Source: JAWSVE01 sp050789445 (GTDB lineage: Bacteria; Pseudomonadota; Gammaproteobacteria; Pseudomonadales; Cellvibrionaceae). Taken from it: 64,000 bases of DNA. Under the pieces are notes generated by a model. The model was not told the DNA's origin. It saw only the letters and a program-made list of their open reading frames with translations, and searched no databases. The translations under genes and the position numbers were made by a program. The DNA lies in assembly GCA_050789445.1 (NCBI GenBank), contig JAILXR010000001.1, positions 1,736,001 through 1,800,000 of the forward strand. Reading direction: 5' to 3'. Below are positions 41,372 through 51,855 of the stretch, piece after piece. Position 1 is the stretch's first letter, and every line of letters starts with the position of its first letter.

Positions 41372-42892
41372 TTATTTAACAGAGATCGCACCTTCTTCTA
41401 TTTTTGCCTTCCAAATTTTTGGCCCCGTTCTATGAACTGACTCACCTTTGGTATCCACAGCAACCGTCACAGGCATATCTTTAACTTCAAGTTCATAAAT
41501 CGCTTCCATTCCCAACTCGGGAAAGCCTACTACTTTGGCTGTTTTTATCGCTTGCGATACTAAATAAGCTGCTCCACCGACCGCCATTAAATAAACAGAT
41601 TCATTATCACGAATAGCATCGATCGCAATTTGTCCACGTTCAGCTTTACCAATCATTCCCATCAAACCCGTTTCTTCTAACATGGCTCGAGTAAATTTAT
41701 CCATGCGCGTTGCCGTGGTTGGACCAGCAGGACCAACAACTTCTTCACGCACCGGATCAACCGGCCCGACATAATAAATAAATCGGCCTTCCATGCTCAC
41801 AGGTAATTTTTCGCCTTTCGCTAAAAGGTCTGTCATTTTTTTATGCGCAGCATCACGTCCTGTTAACATTTTTCCTGACAACAAAACGGTGTCACCTGGT
41901 TGCCACGCTTTTATATCTTCTTTCGTTACGGTATCTAAATTGACGCGCCGTACATTTTCGTTAACTTCCCAAGAAACTTCGGGCCAATCTTCAATGCTAG
42001 GTGGCGTTTGCAAGGCAGGACCCGTTCCGTCCAAAGTAAAATGAGCATGGCGTGTTGCCGCGCAATTTGGAATTAATGCAACGGGTTTGTTGGCTGCATG
42101 TGTTGGGTAATCTTTAACTTTTACGTCCAACACAGTGGTTAATCCACCAAGCCCCTGTGCGCCAATACCGAGCTTGTTCACCTTATCAAATAATTCTAAT
42201 CGTAGTTCTTCTGCACGATTACTGGCACCTCGTTTTTCTAGATCTTGAATATCGACTGGCTCTAACAAACTTTCTTTTGCTAGTTGCATCGCTTTTTCAG
42301 CTGTACCGCCCACCCCCAAACCTAACATTCCTGGTGGACACCAACCGGCTCCCATTTCTGGAACCACTTTTAAAACCCAATCAACAATCGAGTCTGACGG
42401 ATTCAGCATCGCAAATTTACTTTTCGCTTCACTACCGCCGCCTTTTGCTGCGACGTGAACATCAACGGTGTTACCGGGAACAATATCGTAATGAATAACG
42501 GCAGGCGTGTTGTCGCCTGTGTTTTTTCTTGCTCCGTCAGGGTCTGCAAGAATAGACGCTCGCAATACATTCTCAGGTAAGTTATAAGCTCGGCGTACGC
42601 CTTCATTGACCATATCAGTAACACTCAATTTGGAATCCCACTGAACATCCATACCAATTGTTAAGAACACAGTTACAATTCCAGTGTCCTGACAAATAGG
42701 CCTATGCCCCATTGCACATAAACGAGAATTAATAAGAATTTGTGCCATTGCATCTTTCGCTGCTGGATTCGCTTCTTTTTCATAAGCTTCGTTCATCGCA
42801 GTAATAAAATCTTTCGGATGATAATAAGAAATAAACTGAAGTGCGTCGGCAACGCTATCGATTAAATCGTCTTGGCGAATTACTGTAGTCAT
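41372..42892 (-). CDS. fumarate hydratase, class I (iron-sulfur)
   Basis: A 506-residue oxygen-sensitive fumarase that interconverts fumarate and malate with a [4Fe-4S] cluster. The N-terminal alpha domain and C-terminal beta domain are joined in one chain, as in FumA/FumB. The probable cluster cysteines are Cys67 (ICQDTG), Cys185 (GWCPPG) and Cys277 (PNCAATRH). The beta domain has GDTVLLSGKMLTGRDAAH, VGPAGPTTATRMD and GKAERG. It is somewhat shorter than E. coli FumA (548) but near the 507-residue Pseudomonas form. It is transcribed toward sbcB-pyrB and lies 81 bases downstream of a coiled-coil membrane protein; sodB is in the same neighbourhood, also linked to oxidative stress. Confidence 0.93.
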   Translation of the reverse strand: MTTVIRQDDLIDSVADALQFISYYHPKDFITAMNEAYEKEANPAAKDAMAQILINSRLCAMGHRPICQDTGIVTVFLTIGMDVQWDSKLSVTDMVNEGVRRAYNLPENVLRASILADPDGARKNTGDNTPAVIHYDIVPGNTVDVHVAAKGGGSEAKSKFAMLNPSDSIVDWVLKVVPEMGAGWCPPGMLGLGVGGTAEKAMQLAKESLLEPVDIQDLEKRGASNRAEELRLELFDKVNKLGIGAQGLGGLTTVLDVKVKDYPTHAANKPVALIPNCAATRHAHFTLDGTGPALQTPPSIEDWPEVSWEVNENVRRVNLDTVTKEDIKAWQPGDTVLLSGKMLTGRDAAHKKMTDLLAKGEKLPVSMEGRFIYYVGPVDPVREEVVGPAGPTTATRMDKFTRAMLEETGLMGMIGKAERGQIAIDAIRDNESVYLMAVGGAAYLVSQAIKTAKVVGFPELGMEAIYELEVKDMPVTVAVDTKGESVHRTGPKIWKAKIEEGAISVK

Positions 42893-42973
42893 GGAACACT
42901 CTTTTTAAAAATTAAGATAAATGGTAAATAAATTTTTATCATTCAATATCGATAAATGAATGCGATTGAAAAA

Positions 42974-43756
42974 TCACGGCGATACTGAAGCTGACATCTG
43001 TTGTTTAATCTGTTGTATATCGGCATTGGCTGAACGCCTAAAAGAATCAATAGCTTGAATGGCCTCTTCGTTCGTTTTAACTCGTGTCATCAAGCCATCC
43101 AACGATGATATTTTTGTTTCAAGCTCGTTCAATTGATTAACTTGTTTTTTTGTATTTGCTACATCATCAGACAACTGAGTTAGCACAAGCTGTTGCTCAT
43201 TGGTTAGTGTCTTTAATGTTCCGACTGACGCTTTTTGTAACTCGCCAGCATCTCTAGCTGCTTTGGCATTGGCCGATGCTGTTTTTACATCGCTTTTTAA
43301 CTTTGTAATTGCGGCTTTTGACTGCTCAATGGCTTTTTTGTTTTTATCATTAGAAACACCCCATAGTTTTCGAATTTCAGAGTCAGCCCACTTTAATTTT
43401 TCATGAATGGCTGTTACCGATTGATCCGATTCAGAGCTTGTTAAATTCAAGCGGCCTTCAAGTTCAGCTATTCGTCCCTCAGCATCATTGAGTTTTTTTT
43501 GTGAAATCTGAAGCTGCCAAACAGAAAACCCAGCTGCACCTACACCGATTAATGCGACAAGAAGCGCAAAAACAGCCAGGCCTGATTTAACCGGTGGTTG
43601 ATGACGTGGGGAATTGGAACGCGATGAAGTTCGATTATTTGAATTTTTACCCGAAGCTTGAGGAGCACCTCTCTGGGGTGGATTAGAATGAGCATCTATT
43701 TCATCACTCTCTGATTTGATGCCAGAAAAGGTTGGCTCTTTACGATCTTGCACCAT
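42974..43756 (-). CDS. single-pass membrane protein with long coiled coil, unknown function
   Basis: About 260 residues. The first 55 are polar, low-complexity and rich in Ser, Asn, Pro and Arg. One membrane helix (about 58-80, SGLAVFALLVALIGVGAAGFSVW) is followed by about 175 residues of heptad-like, Gln/Lys/Glu/Ala-rich coiled coil, probably in the periplasm. No catalytic motif is present. It resembles in layout HemX-like or ATPase-like scaffold proteins, but I do not recognise the family. I start at the ATG ending at 43756 (AGGA about 10 bases before); a TTG two codons earlier is too close to that site. Located between sodB and the fumarase gene on the same strand. Confidence 0.65.
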   Translation of the reverse strand: MVQDRKEPTFSGIKSESDEIDAHSNPPQRGAPQASGKNSNNRTSSRSNSPRHQPPVKSGLAVFALLVALIGVGAAGFSVWQLQISQKKLNDAEGRIAELEGRLNLTSSESDQSVTAIHEKLKWADSEIRKLWGVSNDKNKKAIEQSKAAITKLKSDVKTASANAKAARDAGELQKASVGTLKTLTNEQQLVLTQLSDDVANTKKQVNQLNELETKISSLDGLMTRVKTNEEAIQAIDSFRRSANADIQQIKQQMSASVSP

Positions 43757-43974
43757 ACTCAATACTTCCTCTCATTTTTAACTTATACCTAGCAATGATA
43801 TTTTTAATATGCATGATGTCGCACATTTTATATCAACCTCAATGAATAACCATAGATAACTTCATACTATTCAGTATGTGATACGCCTCTGACTTGAAAG
43901 CCTCAAACTAAACGCTTCTAATTATTCAATACTATAAACAACCAAACGTGAGACTAACGATTCAAAAATTTGGT

Positions 43975-44002
43975 AAAAAAAAGGAGCTAAACGCCCCTTT
44001 TC
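43975..44002 (-). terminator. terminator of sodB
   Basis: Read on the minus strand: AAAAGGGGC, loop GTTTA, GCTCC followed by nine T. One G-U pair in the stem. It starts 30 bases past the sodB stop. Confidence 0.7.
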
Positions 44003-44030
44003 TAACTATCTATCAATCTTAAAACTCTAA

Positions 44031-44612
44031 TTAAGCAAGGTTGCTATTAGCAAATTCCCAATTAACTAAAGACCAAAACGCTTCCATATACTTAGGACGA
44101 GCATTTCGGTAGTCGATGTAATAAGCGTGTTCCCACAAATCAACAGTCAAGATTGGTGTTACTGATTCGTCAGTCAAAGGAGTAGCCGCATTGGAGGTGT
44201 TAACAATTGCTACACTACCGTCTGCTTTTTTCACTAACCAAGTCCAGCTTGAACCAAAGTTATTGATCGCAGAATTTGTGAACTCTTCTTTGAATTTATC
44301 GAAAGAACCAAACGCAGCATTGATTGCATCAGCGATTGCGCCTGTTGGAGCACCACCACCATTTGGGCTCAAGCAGTTCCAGTAGAACGTGTGATTCCAA
44401 ATTTGAGCCGCATTGTTAAACATACCGCCAGTAGAAGTACGAACAACGTCTTCTAGTGATTTGTTTTCAAACTCAGTACCACCAACTAGACCATTCAACT
44501 TATCAACATAAGTTTTGTGATGCTTGCCGTAATGAAACTCTAAAGTTTCTGGCGAGATGTGTGGAACCAAAGCGTCTTGAGCATAAGGTAAAGCAGGTAA
44601 TTCGAAAGCCAT
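44031..44612 (-). CDS. sodB: superoxide dismutase, iron type
   Basis: A 193-residue cytoplasmic enzyme that dismutates superoxide. Metal ligands: His27 (EFHYGKHH), His74 (WNHTFYW), Asp158 and His162 (DLWEHAYY). Gln70 in AAQIWNHTFYW and the short length mark the Fe type rather than the Mn type. Start ATG with GAGGAA before it. It has its own promoter with a Fur-like box and its own terminator, so it is a single transcription unit. Confidence 0.96.
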   Translation of the reverse strand: MAFELPALPYAQDALVPHISPETLEFHYGKHHKTYVDKLNGLVGGTEFENKSLEDVVRTSTGGMFNNAAQIWNHTFYWNCLSPNGGGAPTGAIADAINAAFGSFDKFKEEFTNSAINNFGSSWTWLVKKADGSVAIVNTSNAATPLTDESVTPILTVDLWEHAYYIDYRNARPKYMEAFWSLVNWEFANSNLA

Positions 44613-44634
44613 TACGAATGTTCCTCGTAGAGTA

Positions 44635-44663
44635 AATTAAACATGAATGAGAATTGTTTTCAA
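44635..44663 (-). promoter_or_regulatory. sodB promoter overlapped by a Fur-like box
   Basis: On the minus strand, -35 TTGAAA (44658-44663, 5 of 6) and -10 TTAATT (44635-44640, 3 of 6) are 17 bases apart. Read on the plus strand, 44643-44661 (ATGAATGAGAATTGTTTTC) matches the 19-base Fur consensus at about 12 positions. The site fills the spacer and would block polymerase when bound. Confidence 0.5.
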
Positions 44664-44810
44664 ATAGCTATTGCGTCAATCACGTTATGTTACAACTCAC
44701 ACAACAATGCGTCATTGAAAATAAAAATTTAAATGTAAAATCAAAAAAATAGAGCTAATAAACAATATAATCTTTGTGGTCTTTCTTCGTAAATTAATAG
44801 AGCATTTACA

Positions 44811-44832
44811 GAAAACGGCCCATTAGGGCCGC
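44811..44832 (-). terminator. terminator of groES-groEL
   Basis: Stem CGGCCC (44816-44821) / GGGCCG (44826-44831), loop ATTA; read on the minus strand it ends in TTTTCTG. It lies 28 bases past the groEL stop. Confidence 0.8.
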
Positions 44833-44859
44833 TTCTTAGAAGATAAGGACAAACACAAA

Positions 44860-46500
<1,641 letters not shown>

Positions 46501-46575
46501 GATCTTATTTCCTCAATAATCTTCAAATACTTGTTAGGAATGTGTTTATCGTTTGCTGAACAATGTTAAATCTTC

Positions 46576-46866
46576 TTATCCAACAACCGCTTTAATATCG
46601 CTCTCGCTTAAAATAATGAGTTCTTCACCTTTGTATTCTATCGTGTCGCTTCCAGCATATTTACCAAAAACGATCGTATCGCCAACCTTGACGTCTACAG
46701 CTCGAACTTCTCCATTCTCAAGTACGCGGCCTGTACCAACTGCAACGACCTCACCTTCGTTTGGTTTTTCTTGAGCTGAACCAGGTAGCAAAATGCCACC
46801 AGCGCTTTTTGCTTGTTCTTCCTTGCGGCGAACCACAACACGATCGTGTAAAGGACGGATTTTCAT
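46576..46866 (-). CDS. groES: co-chaperonin GroES
   Basis: A 96-residue lid subunit of the GroEL chamber. It begins MKIRPLHDRVVVRRKEEQAKSAGGI, with the mobile loop (SAGGILLPG), and ends in a beta-strand region with KYAGSDTIEYKGEELIILSESDI. The ATG ending at 46866 has GGAGA 9 bases before and gives the family N-terminus; five extra codons upstream are not expected. Expression probably starts at the sigma-32-like promoter about 215 bases upstream. Confidence 0.98.
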   Translation of the reverse strand: MKIRPLHDRVVVRRKEEQAKSAGGILLPGSAQEKPNEGEVVAVGTGRVLENGEVRAVDVKVGDTIVFGKYAGSDTIEYKGEELIILSESDIKAVVG

Positions 46867-47079
46867 GGACTTTGTCTCCAATAACTGACTATAAACTGAT
46901 TGTTGTTGAGTTATACCCTAGGCAAAACCTAGGTCGAATTATTTGCTTAATCAGATCAATTTTCATCTCATCAGCAACTTGCACTTTGCGTTATCTATAA
47001 ACCATTAAAAAACGCGAAATTAGTGCTCGCCCAAACCTAGCGGCTTTTAGCGAGGTTCAAAATTACCAAGTGATGTGGA

Positions 47080-47107
47080 TGTTGGGGTGAATTCAATGAA
47101 TTTCAAC
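47080..47107 (-). promoter_or_regulatory. sigma-32-like heat-shock promoter of groES-groEL
   Basis: On the minus strand, GTTGAAA (47101-47107) and CCCCAACA (47080-47087) are 13 bases apart, close to the sigma-32 pattern CTTGAAA-N(11-16)-CCCCATNT. The transcript would have a leader of about 200 bases. This leader holds a hairpin AACCTAGC/GCGAGGTT (47034-47057) and two CCTAGG hexamers (46917-46922, 46928-46933). Confidence 0.7.
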
Positions 47108-47156
47108 ACCTCAACATAAAAATTATATTAAATATTTATTTTTAGATGCTTGTTTT

Positions 47157-47660
47157 TTAATCATCTCGATGATACTCGCCATCAATTATGTTCCCTGTTT
47201 GATCCTTTCGCCTACTACTCGAATTAACGCTCCCACCTGGAGAGTGCCGATTAGAAGTATGAACTTCCTCAGCCCCCATTTTGTTATCGACATGGAAAGT
47301 ATTTACGCCAAAACCTTTGCTTTTCAAAAAACGCCCAAGCAAAACTTTTCTCACCCCAGGAATTAAGCACGTAAAACCAAAAATGTCGGTTATAAACCCA
47401 GGCGTAAGCAACAAAGCCCCACCAACAGCTAGAAAAATCCCCTCTCCCATTTCTTGGGCAGGTATCTGTCCAGCTTGCATGCGTTGATTAGCCCTCAATA
47501 GTGTCGACAAGCCTTGTTGACGTAATAGAGCCAACCCAACTATGGCCGTCAGCAACACCAGACCGATAGTACTCAAGGCACCTATACGCATACCAACTTG
47601 AATGAGCACCCACATCTCAGCGATGGGCATAATAATGAATAACGCTAATAAAATTGGCAT
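47157..47660 (-). CDS. fxsA: FxsA family membrane protein
   Basis: A 167-residue inner-membrane protein. It begins MPILLALFIIMPIAEMWVLIQVG, followed by two further hydrophobic segments (LSTIGLVLLTAIVGLALLRQQG and GIFLAVGGALLLTPGFITDIFGF) and an amphipathic LIPGVRKVLL stretch. The C-terminal 45 residues are polar. FxsA in E. coli limits phage T7 exclusion by F; its normal role is unknown. ATG ending at 47660 has GGGGGA just before. It lies upstream of groES on the same strand, as in Pseudomonas, and is divergent from the alkyltransferase-like gene with 78 bases between starts. Confidence 0.88.
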   Translation of the reverse strand: MPILLALFIIMPIAEMWVLIQVGMRIGALSTIGLVLLTAIVGLALLRQQGLSTLLRANQRMQAGQIPAQEMGEGIFLAVGGALLLTPGFITDIFGFTCLIPGVRKVLLGRFLKSKGFGVNTFHVDNKMGAEEVHTSNRHSPGGSVNSSSRRKDQTGNIIDGEYHRDD

Positions 47661-47738
47661 GTTTCCCCCGTCTGTTAAGATATGGGGCTTGCACAGATCA
47701 TTTACAAGTCGAGATGCATTTTTAGACATGAGCTAGGT

Positions 47739-48065
47739 ATGAGTAACGATCAAAACGATACGAGCAGTAGTAACAAAGAGCGCATCTTTCAGGTTATTTA
47801 CCAAATCCCCAAAGGCAAAGTAGCCACTTACGGACAGGTTGCAGAGCTGGCAGGCTTAGCAAGAGCAGCTCGATTGGTCGGTAGCACATTAAAAGAACTT
47901 CCTAAAAACACAAAACTCCCTTGGTATCGCGTACTCAATGCCAGCGGAAAGATTTCGCTCCCTCCGGAGGGTGGAGGAAAAAGACAAAAAGCTCTCCTTG
48001 AAAAAGAAAATGTAACGTTCATTAACGGAAAAATTAAATTAGCCGATTACGGCTGGCGACCCTGA
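47739..48065 (+). CDS. alkyltransferase-like protein (ATL, Ogt/MGMT C-terminal-domain family)
   Basis: A 108-residue DNA-binding protein. It has the fold of the alkylguanine-DNA alkyltransferase C-terminal domain: KVATYGQVAELAGL, the helix-turn-helix with ARLVGSTLKELP, then the active-site region, which reads LPWYRVLNASG. The alkyl-accepting Cys of PCHR is Trp. This is the mark of ATL proteins, which bind O6-alkylguanine without repairing it and pass it to nucleotide excision repair. I start at the ATG at 47739; a longer frame from 47682 overlaps fxsA leader sequence and is unlike the family. A ribosome site is not clear. Confidence 0.88.
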   Translation: MSNDQNDTSSSNKERIFQVIYQIPKGKVATYGQVAELAGLARAARLVGSTLKELPKNTKLPWYRVLNASGKISLPPEGGGKRQKALLEKENVTFINGKIKLADYGWRP

Positions 48066-48146
48066 ACGCTTTTCCGTATCCTGAGTCGTTTGGTTTTGGC
48101 GCGCCATAATCCCAAACATTGACATCAATAACAAAGTATTCCGCAT

Positions 48147-49388
48147 ATGATCGCTTGGCAAAAATTCACTACAGCAATGTTCAACCGGCGGATATTATTT
48201 TGCTTAGTCGGCGGATTTGTTTCAGGACTCCCCTACTACATCCTCGCAAGCCTCGTCCCAGCATGGCTCCGAACCGAAGGTGTTGGGTTAAAAGAGATCG
48301 GTCTATTCACACTAATTAACCTTCCGTTTACTTGGAAGTTTTTTTGGGCGCCAATTATGGATCGATTTGAATTACCGTTTCTTGGTTTACGACGCGGTTG
48401 GATGTTGCTCACACAGGTAGCGCTACTGATCACTATTACTGCTATCCCCATGGTTGATCTTTCAATTTCACTTTGGTCTGTCGCTTATTTAGCTTTTGCC
48501 GTTGCATTTTTTAGTGCAAGCCAAGATATCGTCCTTGATGCTTACCGAAGAGAGATTTTACCTGACGAGGAATTAGGATTTGGAAATTCCGTTTTCGTAA
48601 ATACTTGGCGAACGGCTGGCTTTATTCCAGGAGCGTTATCGTTAATTCTTGCTGATTATTTTTCTTGGCAAACGGTTTTTTTAATCACTGCGTCATTCAT
48701 GTTAGTAGGCATAATTCTAACGCTCTGCATCAAAGAACCCGCTCATGAATATCGGCCACACAGTTTAAAAGAAGCAATGGTCGATGCCCTTTCAGAATTT
48801 TTTAATCGATTAGGGATGAAGCGCGCTTTATTAATTTTGGCATTCATCTTTTTTTATAAGCTTGGCGATAACATGGCAACAGCCTTGGCCACGCCCTTTT
48901 ATTTAGATATGGGGTTCTCTCTCACAGAAATAGGGCTAGTCGCAAAAAATGCCGGTTTTTGGCCCATGCTTTTCGGAAGTATTGTCGGCGGGATTTTAAT
49001 GATTCAAATTGGGATCAATCGCGCGCTCTGGTTGTTTGGCGCGATCCAAATTATTTCCATCTTAGGTTTTGCTGTTCTTGCACATCATGGTTATAACTTA
49101 TGGCTGCTTGGTGCTGTTATCGGCTTTGAATATTTAGGCGTGGGTTTAGGAGCTGCCGCATCTGTGGCCTTTATTGCGAGAAACACCAGCCTTAAACATA
49201 CAGCGACACAGCTCGCTTTGCTCACGGCTATTGCAGTGCTCCCCAGAAGTGCTGCCAGCGCAACAACAGGGTTTTTAGTTGAACATATGGGATGGGAAAG
49301 TTTTTTCTATCTCTGTACCGTTTGCGCTATACCGGGCATGCTTTTATTACCTTGGGCTGCTCCGTGGAATGAAAATAGAAATGATTAA
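48147..49388 (+). CDS. AmpG-like major facilitator permease
   Basis: A 413-residue membrane protein with about 12 helices. Near the N-terminus FVSGLPYYILASLVPAWLRTEGVGLKEIGLF and WKFFWAPIMDRF, then ASQDIVLDAYRREIL: the hallmark segments of AmpG, which brings anhydromuropeptides from the periplasm into the cytoplasm for cell-wall recycling. It is shorter than E. coli AmpG (491), lacking the extra C-terminal helices. Pseudomonas genomes carry two such proteins, only one of which mainly serves recycling, so its substrate is not certain. It follows the ATL gene by 81 bases and precedes tesA by 66, all on the plus strand. Confidence 0.85.
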   Translation: MIAWQKFTTAMFNRRILFCLVGGFVSGLPYYILASLVPAWLRTEGVGLKEIGLFTLINLPFTWKFFWAPIMDRFELPFLGLRRGWMLLTQVALLITITAIPMVDLSISLWSVAYLAFAVAFFSASQDIVLDAYRREILPDEELGFGNSVFVNTWRTAGFIPGALSLILADYFSWQTVFLITASFMLVGIILTLCIKEPAHEYRPHSLKEAMVDALSEFFNRLGMKRALLILAFIFFYKLGDNMATALATPFYLDMGFSLTEIGLVAKNAGFWPMLFGSIVGGILMIQIGINRALWLFGAIQIISILGFAVLAHHGYNLWLLGAVIGFEYLGVGLGAAASVAFIARNTSLKHTATQLALLTAIAVLPRSAASATTGFLVEHMGWESFFYLCTVCAIPGMLLLPWAAPWNENRND

Positions 49389-49454
49389 CCATTACGGAAC
49401 AAACAACCTTAAATGGCTGCCTAATGCAGACCATCACCTAAATGACTAGCCTTC

Positions 49455-50084
49455 ATGAAAAAAATATTTGCTTACAGCACATCAGTACTTTTAATCCTCT
49501 TCTCTGTCGGATCTTTTTCATCCACTTCTAAAAAGCCTTCAAATATTCTAATCCTTGGCGACAGTTTAAGTGCAGGTTATGGCATTAATTTAAGTGATGG
49601 TTGGGTCAGTCTTTTAGCAAAAAAAATGGATAAAGAATTACCCCAAAAGTATCACATTGTTAACGCTAGTATTTCTGGCGATACAACAAGCATGGGTGTC
49701 GGTCGCATTTCGAAACTACTAGAAACACACAAGCCCAGCGTTGTCATTATTGCATTAGGGGGGAATGATGGCTTACAAGGGCACCCACTAAAAGTGATGC
49801 GGAAAAACATTTCGACGATGGTGGAACTATCTCAAGCAGCAAACGCTAAAGTGTTATTGTCGGGCATTCAAATTCCGCCAAATTACGGGAAGCGTTACAC
49901 CAATGAGTTTTTTTCTTCTTACCGTATTATTGCTGAAAAATATCACGTTTCTTTAGTGCCCTTCATGCTCGACAAAATCGCAATATATCCGGAGCTCATG
50001 CAGCAAGACGGCATTCACCCTACTGCAAAAGCGCAGCCACAACTACTCGAAAACATTTGGCCTCATCTTGAAAAGTTATTGTGA
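49455..50084 (+). CDS. tesA: SGNH-family esterase/thioesterase TesA
   Basis: A 209-residue periplasmic hydrolase. The signal peptide occupies about residues 1-22. Block I is ILGDSLSAGYG with the nucleophile Ser37; block II has ASISGDTTSMG; block III is ALGGNDGLQG with the oxyanion Asn; block V is QQDGIHPTAKAQ with the catalytic Asp and His. It matches E. coli TesA (arylesterase, lysophospholipase, acyl-CoA thioesterase in vitro) in length and motifs. In many gammaproteobacteria tesA lies beside a divergent ABC transporter; that is not so here. Confidence 0.92.
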   Translation: MKKIFAYSTSVLLILFSVGSFSSTSKKPSNILILGDSLSAGYGINLSDGWVSLLAKKMDKELPQKYHIVNASISGDTTSMGVGRISKLLETHKPSVVIIALGGNDGLQGHPLKVMRKNISTMVELSQAANAKVLLSGIQIPPNYGKRYTNEFFSSYRIIAEKYHVSLVPFMLDKIAIYPELMQQDGIHPTAKAQPQLLENIWPHLEKLL

Positions 50085-50137
50085 TACGCTTTAGCACTTA
50101 TATTCTTTAGCTTTTATATAATCATCTTCAAACAATA

Positions 50138-51211
50138 TCACTTACGCCAAGCTTGATCTGCTGGCTCACTTGAATCAGATTTTAAAAATCGTATTAATTC
50201 TTGATGGTACTCTTTAGGAATTTGAAAATGCGGATTATGGCCAACACCTTCAAATAAAAATAACTCTGCGTTTGGTAATGACTCGGCCACTTTTCTAGCT
50301 TGCCCTGCAAAATCCCGACTCAATCTATCTGCTGCACCGCCAATCACGAGCGCCTTACTTTTAATATGTTGCCAATCATAAACAACGGGATCAAAGTACA
50401 ATATTTGAGTTTGCCATGCGCGAATTTTTGCAAGCTTTGGCCATTCACTATTTAGCGTTTGGCCGTATTGTAATTTCACCCAGTATAAATATTCACTTTT
50501 CCATTCAGGATAGTAACGCTGATGATTTCGTAAAATTGATTGATAGCTAGTACCCAATACCCGCTGGTACACATCTTCAATATCTTGCCACGGACGGCTC
50601 TGGCGCTGATCACTCATACCAATTTGATTCACCATCACAACATGGCTGGTGGTCTCTTCATACGTCATCGCAAATCGTGAAGCCACCATGCCACCCATTG
50701 AGTGTCCCACCACGGCGACTTGATCGATATTCAAATGATCTAACAGTGCTTTCGCATTTGAACAAAACACATGTAAATTATATGGCATGTCCGGTTTTGA
50801 CGATCTACCATAACCGATTCTATCGGGGACTATGACTCGAAATCCCGCACTCGAGAGCGCTTTTATGGTTGGCTCATATCCCAACCCAGCATAATTCATT
50901 CCGTGAAAAATAATCGCTGTTTTCCCATTTGCTTTCCCACTTGCAGGAACATCCATATATGCCAGCTTCAAATCATGACCAAAATTTTTAACAGGTAAGT
51001 AATTGACGGGATGGGGATAAGGAATTTCTTCAAAGGTTGATGATATAGAAACCCAATCTGCAGGTGGCTCACTTGGGGGAGTTTCAGCATGAATAAAAAA
51101 AGACGGTATTACGAAAAACAAGAAAACTGATAATTTGTACATTCGAAAATATTTTAGTGTTGTACGCTTCACCACTAAAACATCAGCGACAAAAAAACTG
51201 GAAATGTTCAT
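50138..51211 (-). CDS. secreted alpha/beta hydrolase
   Basis: A 357-residue protein. Oxyanion region FHGMNYAG, nucleophile elbow GHSMGG, acid Asp in GGAADRLSRD and catalytic His in EGVGHNPHF complete a canonical triad. Oligomer-like lid helices lie between. The N-terminus has a hydrophobic segment (LSVFLFFVIPSFFIHA) ending at about residue 42, a signal peptide or anchor. The start at 51211 has GAGGG 11 bases before it; the alternative ATG at 51142 gives a textbook signal peptide but no ribosome site. Substrate unknown: epoxide hydrolase, esterase and haloalkane dehalogenase relatives share this layout. It converges with tesA. Confidence 0.82.
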   Translation of the reverse strand: MNISSFFVADVLVVKRTTLKYFRMYKLSVFLFFVIPSFFIHAETPPSEPPADWVSISSTFEEIPYPHPVNYLPVKNFGHDLKLAYMDVPASGKANGKTAIIFHGMNYAGLGYEPTIKALSSAGFRVIVPDRIGYGRSSKPDMPYNLHVFCSNAKALLDHLNIDQVAVVGHSMGGMVASRFAMTYEETTSHVVMVNQIGMSDQRQSRPWQDIEDVYQRVLGTSYQSILRNHQRYYPEWKSEYLYWVKLQYGQTLNSEWPKLAKIRAWQTQILYFDPVVYDWQHIKSKALVIGGAADRLSRDFAGQARKVAESLPNAELFLFEGVGHNPHFQIPKEYHQELIRFLKSDSSEPADQAWRK

Positions 51212-51855
51212 TGATAATTACCCTCATCATAATGATTTATTGTTTTTTGATGAATATGCTTTATTTCTTTACGATTGATTACACAGAATGGTGCTGTAAG
51301 ACCCATAAAACTTAGAGGATGTAACTGCCTTTTTGACTGAAGCGTCGAGAGGATAAACTGACTCTAGAGCATAAGTAAACCGATAATTAGTGCCAGTCTT
51401 CCAACATATCTTCCCATGACTCTTTTTAAGCCGTCATTGTCGACATTCAGTACAAAGAGCACTTACCAGCTACATTATTTTCAAGAAAAGATATGAAAAA
51501 ACTTTGCAAAAAAGTCACCATTTTCTACGGCTAGCTGTTAGTTGTATTTCATGTCACTCTGCACCACTGGTACGAATTTGACTTTAGAATATAATACAAA
51601 GAATCTACGTGTTCCCATTTTCTTCGATACAGGATTTAAAAACCCTCTGAATTACAGTACTTAATACTGAGGTTTTTCATAAGCCAACTAAATTATTTTT
51701 TTTCATCATGTAAAAAAGTGATATCACTGTAATTTTTGTGACCCACTTATCTCCGAGTTTGTGACATCAAATATAGAATGGCAACAATACAAAATACATC
51801 TGTAAAGTCTTTATCCCAATCAACTCAAGATTTTACAATCAGAGGCACGTCATAA
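51212..51855. other. 644-base non-coding stretch with a direct repeat
   Basis: The longest gap in the window. No frame of convincing length or RNA gene is seen. TTTGTGAC occurs twice (51735-51742 and 51758-51765), 23 bases start to start, about two helical turns, shortly upstream of the next gene; these could be activator half-sites. Confidence 0.45.
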
